Shown here: positions 59,187 to 64,000 of the stretch, in pieces
Layout of the letters: every line of letters begins with the position of its first letter
Position numbering within the stretch: the stretch's first letter is position 1
Assembly: GCF_000378725.1 (NCBI RefSeq)
Contig: NZ_KB900368.1
Location: forward strand, 1-64,000
Reading direction: 5' to 3'
From: Peptoniphilus lacrimalis DSM 7455
GTDB lineage: Bacteria > Bacillota > Clostridia > Tissierellales > Peptoniphilaceae
Length of the DNA: 64,000 nt
Program-made: the position numbers and the translations under genes
The notes under the pieces: model-generated
Seen by the model: only the letters and a program-made list of their open reading frames with translations
What the model was told of the DNA's origin: nothing
Databases searched by the model: none

Positions 59187-59653
59187 ATATGAAACGCTTT
59201 ATGTCTATTTATATCTTCCTTTTCCACAAGAAGCTCTATATAATTATCATATTTCGTACCATATGATTTATATATTAAAAGATTAAATAAATCTTTTTTG
59301 CTAAACATATATAATGCAGATTCAATTGACCCTTCAATGTTAATTTTTGATAAATCTTCTCCACAATTTTTTTCTATATTTTGAAAAGATTCCTCTTCAA
59401 ACTTGTTATAAAAACCCAAAAGTTCTTTTGCCAATGGATCAACTAAACTGATAAATAAATCTTCTTTGTCATTAAAATGCCTGTAAAAAGCACCCGTTGT
59501 AACTCCAGCATCTTTACAAATTTTTCTTAAATTAGCTCGTTCATATCCATCCTTCAAAAAATTCGCTTTACCACTATCCATGATTTTTTTATGTGTAAGC
59601 TCATATCCATTCAAATCTGCCATTACTCTGCCTACTTTCTCTTTACTGATCAA
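59187..59653 (-). pseudogene. TetR repressor copy 2, N-terminal fragment
   Basis: About 155 codons of a TetR regulator: HTH domain KKIMDSGKANFLKDGYERANLRKICKDAGVTTGAFYRHFNDKEDLFISLV, then the first helices of the ligand domain. The frame is broken at the Tn916 end after DINRHKAF and finishes two residues inside the transposon. The rest is at 40958-41224. The start is either TTG at 59653 or ATG at 59623 (MADLNGYEL). The DNA-binding domain is intact, so a fragment might still bind, but dimer and ligand parts are lost. Confidence 0.88.
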
Positions 59654-59668
59654 TTTCCCGCCTCATCT

Positions 59669-59685
59669 TGATAACTTAGTTATCA
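59669..59685. promoter_or_regulatory. TetR operator, 17-bp perfect palindrome
   Basis: TGATAACTTAGTTATCA lies just upstream of tetR copy 2. A near copy precedes the ABC operon at 40898-40914, so one repressor likely controls both. Confidence 0.82.
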
Positions 59686-59799
59686 TTTTAATATTGTCGA
59701 TCATGTATGTCAAGTATTTTCTGGAACTCTAATAAAAAAAATGGTACAATAAATACAAATAGTTTTATACACGCTTAATGCTTGCTACTCTAATTATTC

Positions 59800-59826
59800 T
59801 TTTGTAGCTTTTGTAGCTTTTGTAGC
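59800..59826 (+). repeat. Three tandem 9-bp repeats
   Basis: TTTTGTAGC occurs three times in direct succession (59800-59808, 59809-59817, 59818-59826), directly before the conserved AAGCACAGTAAGTG block of the oriT/mobC leader. Copy 1 lacks the repeat. It could be a slippage tract or iteron-like binding site. Confidence 0.75.
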
Positions 59827-59945
59827 AAGCACAGTAAGTGTACGGACACTTACGGAAAATTGACGAAGCAGCCCTTGGGGATCTGCTTCTTTTTTTATCA
59901 ATTTTTAGATTGTTAGGGAGAACCCTAAGACCCCGAAATACATTC
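59821..59945 (+). other. oriT: Probable oriT/leader region of mobC-relaxase, copy 2
   Basis: It shares AGCAAGCACAGTAAGTGTACG with hairpin GTAAGTGT/ACACTTAC (59834-59853), and TTAGGG-AGAA-CCCTAA followed by GACCCCG (59913-59935), with copy 1. The sequence between them differs except that both contain a terminator. The inverted repeat plus GACCCCG next to mobC is the best oriT candidate. Confidence 0.6.
59865..59896 (+). terminator. Terminator inside the mobC leader, copy 2
   Basis: Arms GAAGCAG (59865-59871) and CTGCTTC (59883-59889) followed by seven T. It occupies the same place as the unrelated terminator at 19213-19247. Confidence 0.75.
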
Positions 59946-59961
59946 AAAGGAGGAACTAACT

Positions 59962-60318
59962 ATGGCAAATAGATTAAGAAACGAAAGACTTGAAATTAAA
60001 CTAACTGAAGAAGAAAAGGCTCTTTTTGAAGAGAAAAAAAGACTTGCGAAGTGTAGAAACATGAGCCATTTCATCCGCAAATGCGTTTTGGAAAAGGAAA
60101 TTTATCAAGTGGATTTAGAGCCTTTCAGAGATTTACAAGGCTTACTTTCTAATGCAACAAACAACATCAATCAGATTGCAAAGCGAGTAAATTCGACAGG
60201 TGTAATCTACAAAGAGGACATAGGTGATATAAAAAAAGAGATTGAACATTTCTCAAAAGAGCTGTGGCAAATTCATTCACTACTTCTGAAAAGAACATCT
60301 GAAACGGAAGGTGAATAA
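59962..60318 (+). CDS. mobC: MobC relaxosome protein, copy 2
   Basis: A 118-residue ribbon-helix-helix mobilization protein: RNERLEIKLTEEEKALFEEKKRLAKCRNMSHFIRKCVLEKEI and LSNATNNINQIAKRVNSTGVIY. It binds oriT and assists the relaxase gene that begins 3 bases later. It is colinear with copy 1 (19309-19665). GGAGG precedes the ATG. Confidence 0.9.
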   Translation: MANRLRNERLEIKLTEEEKALFEEKKRLAKCRNMSHFIRKCVLEKEIYQVDLEPFRDLQGLLSNATNNINQIAKRVNSTGVIYKEDIGDIKKEIEHFSKELWQIHSLLLKRTSETEGE

Positions 60319-60320
60319 TA

Positions 60321-61652
60321 ATGGCTATTACAAAAATACACCCAATAAAATCGACTCTTAATCTTGCTATCGACTACATTGTAAATGGAGATAAAACAGA
60401 CGAGCAGCTTTTAGTAAGCACTCATAAATGCCACGAATCAACTGCTCACACTCAGTTTTTAAGGACACGAAATGACGCAGGAACAAAAGGAACCGTTCTT
60501 GCAAGACATCTCATTCAATCCTTTTTACCGGGAGAAACAAGCCCTGAATTGGCTCACCAGATTGGTATGGAGCTGTGTAAAAAGATACTCAAAGAGGAGT
60601 ACGAATTTGTCTTATCTACTCACGTAGATAAGGGGCATATCCACAATCACATCATCTTCAATAATGTAAATATGGTAACAGGTAGGTGCTACCAGTCTAA
60701 CAAGAAAAGTTACCACCAAATCCGTTATCAGAGTGATAAACTCTGCAAAGAAAATAACCTATCCGTTATTGACGAGTTTTACGAAAGCTATAAGAAAAAA
60801 TACAAGACTAACGGTAAATCTTGGTATGAAAATGAACAGGCAAAACATGGCACTTCTTGGAAAAGCAGGCTTCAATTTGACATTGACAGAATGATAAAAC
60901 AGTCAAAGGACTGGGACGAATTTTTAAAGAAGATGGCTGATCTTGGCTATGAAATCAAATACGGTAAGCACATTGCTTTTAAGCCAAAAGATAAGGCGAG
61001 ATTTACAAGGACTAAAACAATCGGAGAAGATTATACCGAAGAAAGATTAAAAGACCGCATTGCAGAAAGAGAGTTTATCAAGACTCCTGCCGTCAAAAAA
61101 CGCATCAGCAATGTTATTGACATGAACACCAATGCAAAGGTAAAGGAAAGCAAAGGCTACGAATATTGGGCAACCAAACATAACCTTCATACAATGGCTG
61201 AGTCTGTTATTTATATCAGAGAACATGGCATTAAATCCGTTAAACAGCTTGACGAGTATATTCAAAAAGCAGCTGATGAAAGGCAAAATATACAAGAGAA
61301 AATCAAGTCTATTGATAAGGAAATGCAGAAGCTTTCCACCACTATGGAGCAAGTTCATACCGTTAAAAAATACAGAGCGTGCTACAAGGAATATACTGCT
61401 AATCCGTCTGACAAGGCATTTTTTGAAGAGTACAAAGCTCAGATTACCCTATATGAAAATGCTCTCTCAGAGCTTAAAAAATCCTATTCCAAACTCCCAA
61501 ATTCAAAGGATATTTTAGCTGAACTTGATAAATTACAAGAAAAAAAGAACACCCTTATGCAAGAGTATTCTTCCTCAAAATCCACTATGGACGAGCTTTA
61601 TAAGATACGAAAAAATTACGGAATCTACATGGGTAAGGAGATGGAGAGATAA
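60321..61652 (+). CDS. MOBP-type relaxase, intact copy 2
   Basis: A 443-residue relaxase/mobilization nuclease. The N-terminal domain has AITKIHPIKSTLNLAIDYI, AHTQFLRTRND, GTVLARHLIQSFLPGETSPELAHQIG and the metal-binding THVDKGHIHNHIIFN near residue 110; the C-terminal half is a coiled coil. It cleaves oriT and covalently carries the strand. All blocks present in the broken copy 1 are here uninterrupted. A terminator overlaps its stop codon. Confidence 0.92.
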   Translation: MAITKIHPIKSTLNLAIDYIVNGDKTDEQLLVSTHKCHESTAHTQFLRTRNDAGTKGTVLARHLIQSFLPGETSPELAHQIGMELCKKILKEEYEFVLSTHVDKGHIHNHIIFNNVNMVTGRCYQSNKKSYHQIRYQSDKLCKENNLSVIDEFYESYKKKYKTNGKSWYENEQAKHGTSWKSRLQFDIDRMIKQSKDWDEFLKKMADLGYEIKYGKHIAFKPKDKARFTRTKTIGEDYTEERLKDRIAEREFIKTPAVKKRISNVIDMNTNAKVKESKGYEYWATKHNLHTMAESVIYIREHGIKSVKQLDEYIQKAADERQNIQEKIKSIDKEMQKLSTTMEQVHTVKKYRACYKEYTANPSDKAFFEEYKAQITLYENALSELKKSYSKLPNSKDILAELDKLQEKKNTLMQEYSSSKSTMDELYKIRKNYGIYMGKEMER

Positions 61653-61669
61653 TCTTTATCTCCTTTTTT
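61646..61669 (+). terminator. Terminator overlapping the relaxase stop
   Basis: Stem GAGATAA/TTATCTC with a 3-base loop, followed by CTTTTTT. Copy 1 keeps only GAGATAATCT at 20991-21000, after which the methyltransferase gene begins. Confidence 0.75.
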
Positions 61670-61720
61670 CGCAAATAAAAAAAGAGTCGGTGCAGTCCCA
61701 AGACCACACCGACCATAAAT

Positions 61721-62380
61721 TTATCTCTCAGCTTCTTTTGATGTTTCTTTCTTTTCTTTAGGCTTTTCCTTATCTTCAGCCTGATATTTTTTGATAGCTC
61801 CAAGCACAGACTCTTTCTTTTCATCTCGACCTTTCATCTGTTCTTTTGCCTTTAAAAGCTTTGAAGAAAGTATCCTGATGTTAGTATGTTCCTTGCCGTT
61901 ATCGTCAACGGAAGTTCTGATCTGTCCAAAGAGTTTTACAAAATCTCCCTGCTTAAAGTCTTTTGGAATATCACCCTTTTCTCCGTATGCGGAGCAATTA
62001 TGATATACCTTATTGCCCTCATCATCTTTAGATGCCACAGAGAAGTTTACTACTTGAAAGGCTTCGCCGTTCTTATTTTCCCTTTCAACTACATCGATCT
62101 TTCCTACAATATTTCCAACGATATTGACAAGATTATCTTTCTCCTCTTGAACATAAGGAAGATTTTTAATCTGCCCCTGTTCTCTTAAATCTTCAATCAT
62201 GTAATCAAATTCCTCATGCAGTAAATTAACGGTGTCATTGTCCATATAAGCCTCATAGAGCTTATCCAAAGCACTTTCATCGTTGATACCTTTTTCCATG
62301 CTGATAACCGCCTTAACAAAGTCCTTGTGATTATCACTTACCATATCTTCTATCTGATTTCTCATTGTTTTGTAATCCAT
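61721..62380 (-). CDS. SSB-like OB-fold protein with helical N-terminus
   Basis: A 219-residue protein. The N-terminal 90 residues are helical (MRNQIEDMVSDNHKDFVKAVISMEKGINDESALDKLYEAYMDNDT). The central part is an OB-fold similar to SSB (VNIVGNIVGKIDVVERENKNGEAFQVVNFSVASKDDEGNKVYHNCSAYGEKG, FVKLFGQIRTS), and the tail is Lys/Glu-rich with a LGAIKKYQAE motif. The small SSB-like protein at 372-695 has the same core. It is encoded after the helicase gene of ICE 2 and probably protects transferred strands. Confidence 0.72.
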   Translation of the reverse strand: MDYKTMRNQIEDMVSDNHKDFVKAVISMEKGINDESALDKLYEAYMDNDTVNLLHEEFDYMIEDLREQGQIKNLPYVQEEKDNLVNIVGNIVGKIDVVERENKNGEAFQVVNFSVASKDDEGNKVYHNCSAYGEKGDIPKDFKQGDFVKLFGQIRTSVDDNGKEHTNIRILSSKLLKAKEQMKGRDEKKESVLGAIKKYQAEDKEKPKEKKETSKEAER

Positions 62381-62420
62381 GTTTTATCTCCTTTCATGGT
62401 AAAAGGGAGGTTTCCCTCCC

Positions 62421-63809
62421 TTATCGTACATATTCCTGTTCTTTTGCAGTTTGTTTTTCTTCTGTTTTACTTTCTTCCTGATAGGCTCTTATCTGTCCTA
62501 AGATAGATGGTTTATCACCCGTTTTCTGTGTGGCTTCCTCTTTGGTATGCAAATTATCTTCAACATCATAGGTTGACTCAAAATAATCGCTGTCCTTAAA
62601 GTCATTGTCGTATCTGTCAGCAATTCCATCATTATCAAGGTCTTTAGAAAGTGGATCATAGAAGTTACCTTCATCATCAATGTCCAGTCCCAGAGCTGCC
62701 TTTAAGTCCTCGGAATCCACATAGACTAAATCTTCAAAAGAGGATAGCTCTATTTCATTTTTCATATTCCTTAGAGCTTCATTTTCTCCTTTGTTTTCAT
62801 AATCAAAACTCTCCGTTTTAATCGGTATATCTTCAATATACTGTGTCCATGTCTTATCCTCTAAGTTAAGCTCATATTGGATGCTGTGTCTTTCGTCAGG
62901 TGTATTGGTATAGGCGATGCCGATGTGCTTTAGATCAGGATATAGAGTATCAAACTCATCATAACTATGATTTTCTTCATACTCTCTGTTGCAGAAGTCA
63001 ATGATGGCTCGTTTTACATCTTCTACAAGGGGATTATCATTTCTCTTTTCTTCCACTTCTCCCATATCAAGGAGCTTATTCAGTTCTGCCAAGCGAAGCA
63101 CATTATCCTTTAGTTCATCAGCTTTTTCAAAAGGCTTTTGTAATTCCTCTTTGGCATTTTCAAGCTGTTCTTTTGTGCCGAGGAGCTTTTCTTCAAGCCT
63201 CTTTAATTTCTCAGGCATTTTCTCAAGAGCATTATCAAACCTTGTAATATTACCGTCCGCACTCGTTCCAAGCTCTCCTGAATGCTTTGCAGCACCGTTT
63301 AAGCTGAAGTTATGCTCATTGGTGAAGAAGTTGTAGCTTACCTCTAAGTCCATGTTTCTATACTTACCGATAACCTTGCTTTCATTGATTTTCACTTTAG
63401 AAATAGCTTCAAGCAACTTTTCTCCGGCTAACTTTTTATCTAATATCTTCTCACCACCGATAGTAATAGAAGTAAACTTTTCCTCTCCTTCAGCTTTTGC
63501 TTCTACATCTTTAATATCTTTCTTTACAGCCTCAATGAGTTTTTCTGTCCTTGCAATTTCTTCCGGATAGTTTTTAGCAACCTTATACTCTAATCTGTAA
63601 CGGTTGGACTTATAGTTTGCTTCAAGCATTTTAAGTTTTGTAACCTCATTATCCAAATCCATCTTTTCCTTAATCTTCGGATCACCTGTAGCAAGGGCTT
63701 TAATCTCTGCATAGTTTAAGCTGCTTTCGTCCACATCTTCCGCCACTCTGACAGGTGTTTTACTTGTCATAATCTGAGAAATGAACTTCTGTTTATTCTC
63801 GATGGTCTG
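62421..63809 (-). pseudogene. SNF2-type helicase/DNA methylase of ICE 2, C-terminal exon
   Basis: 462 codons of the C-terminal part of the very large helicase/methylase proteins carried by Tn1549/CTn-type elements. The recognisable join is QTIENKQKFISQIMTSKTPV, then VDESSLNYAEIKALATGDPKIKEKMDLDNEVTKLK. A coiled coil and an acidic region with a DxDxDG-like repeat (DLDNDGIADRYDND) follow. The frame begins at the 3' end of a group II intron at base 63809. If the intron splices, the gene may be functional, so pseudogene status is provisional. Confidence 0.85.
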
Positions 63810-64000
63810 GTCGAGTAGGTCGGGGATATTACTATCCCTTTCCCCTCTAAGAACCGTGCATGAGAGTTTCCCCTCACACGGCTCAAGTTTTTATAAGCCC
63901 TAATTAAAGAGCCAGCGTGTTTTCTTCATCATTTATATGCAATTTTCTATGACACCAAGGGTGTACTAAAGTTTTAAGGGTAATGTTATTTTGAATTGTT
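63810..64000 (-). mobile_element. Group II intron, 3' part (domains V-VI)
   Basis: On the minus strand GAGCCGTGTGAGGGG then GAAACTCTCATGCACGGTTC forms the typical 34-base domain V with its conserved AGC-like base and GAAA loop. A domain VI stem with TAGTAATATCCCC follows, and the intron ends CCTACTCGAC, like the CCTACTTCAC end of Ll.LtrB. The 5' part lies outside the window. This intron is inserted at a different site from the one at 1-256. Confidence 0.92.
63904..64000 (-). CDS. ltrA: Group II intron-encoded protein, C-terminal end
   Basis: The last 31 codons in the window read TIQNNITLKTLVHPWCHRKL then HINDEENTLAL and a TAA at 63904-63906. LVHPWCHRKLH is the end of the HNH endonuclease domain found in LtrA-type reverse transcriptase/maturases. 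The stop lies 39 bases upstream of domain V, as usual. The rest of the protein is outside the window. Confidence 0.8.
   Translation of the reverse strand, partial: TIQNNITLKTLVHPWCHRKLHINDEENTLAL

Noticed and set aside
59800-59826. Short tandem repeats as a CRISPR array
   Set aside because: Units are 9 bp with no spacers and no cas genes anywhere in the window.

Overview
This is a low-GC, Gram-positive (Bacillota) window built almost entirely from nested mobile DNA. No rRNA, tRNA or housekeeping gene is visible. The gene families (Tn1549/CTn-type conjugation genes, MptD-type ECF transporters, Tn916 with tet(M), an Lsa-type ABC-F gene, Tn4451-type recombinase) suggest an anaerobic Clostridia/Tissierellia-like host or a streptococcal relative. 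The species cannot be fixed from the sequence.

Layout. (1) 1-13.2 kb is the replication and coupling part of a first conjugative element (ICE 1), read leftward: RepA, DnaC-like loader, PcfB, VirD4, an Abi_2 gene with a likely leader RNA, an SSB-like protein and Maff2. Maff2 is cut at base 256 by a group II intron that leaves the window. VirD4 is cut by a 6.3-kb Tn4451-type mobilizable element (about 3.14-9.43 kb) carrying TnpW, YjdF with a probable yjdF riboswitch, a MobA/MobL (MOBQ) relaxase with oriT, a DUF3847 protein, an Lsa-type ABC-F gene and a large serine recombinase. (2) 13.2-21 kb is a cargo and mobilization module: truncated ECF ATPase, EcfT, ECF S, two ABC half-transporters, TetR, then divergent oriT-mobC-relaxase, the relaxase being a pseudogene. 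(3) 21-29.8 kb is a defence-like region: a tight XRE / double-GHKL ATPase / receiver / cytosine-C5 methyltransferase operon, a dead IS481-like element, AbiEi with only a stub of AbiEii, and an IS3-family element. (4) 29.9-64 kb is a second element (ICE 2): serine recombinase, small ORF, sigma-like factor, MATE pump, and a second complete ECF/ABC/TetR/oriT/MobC/relaxase module, followed by an SSB-like protein and a SNF2-type helicase/methylase gene cut by another group II intron. An almost canonical Tn916 with tet(M) (about 41.22-59.19 kb) sits inside the second tetR.

How it fits together. Two related modules (EcfA-T-S, paired ABC half-transporters, TetR, oriT, MobC, MOBP relaxase) occur in two different conjugative backbones, so the module moves as a unit. 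Insertions sit inside three ICE genes: coupling protein, Maff2 and helicase; two of these insertions are introns that could splice out. The Tn916 insertion removes the ligand-binding end of a repressor whose 17-bp operator is intact, so the transporter operon may be derepressed. The most unusual candidate system is the four-gene GHKL ATPase-receiver-methyltransferase operon at 21.0-26.2 kb.
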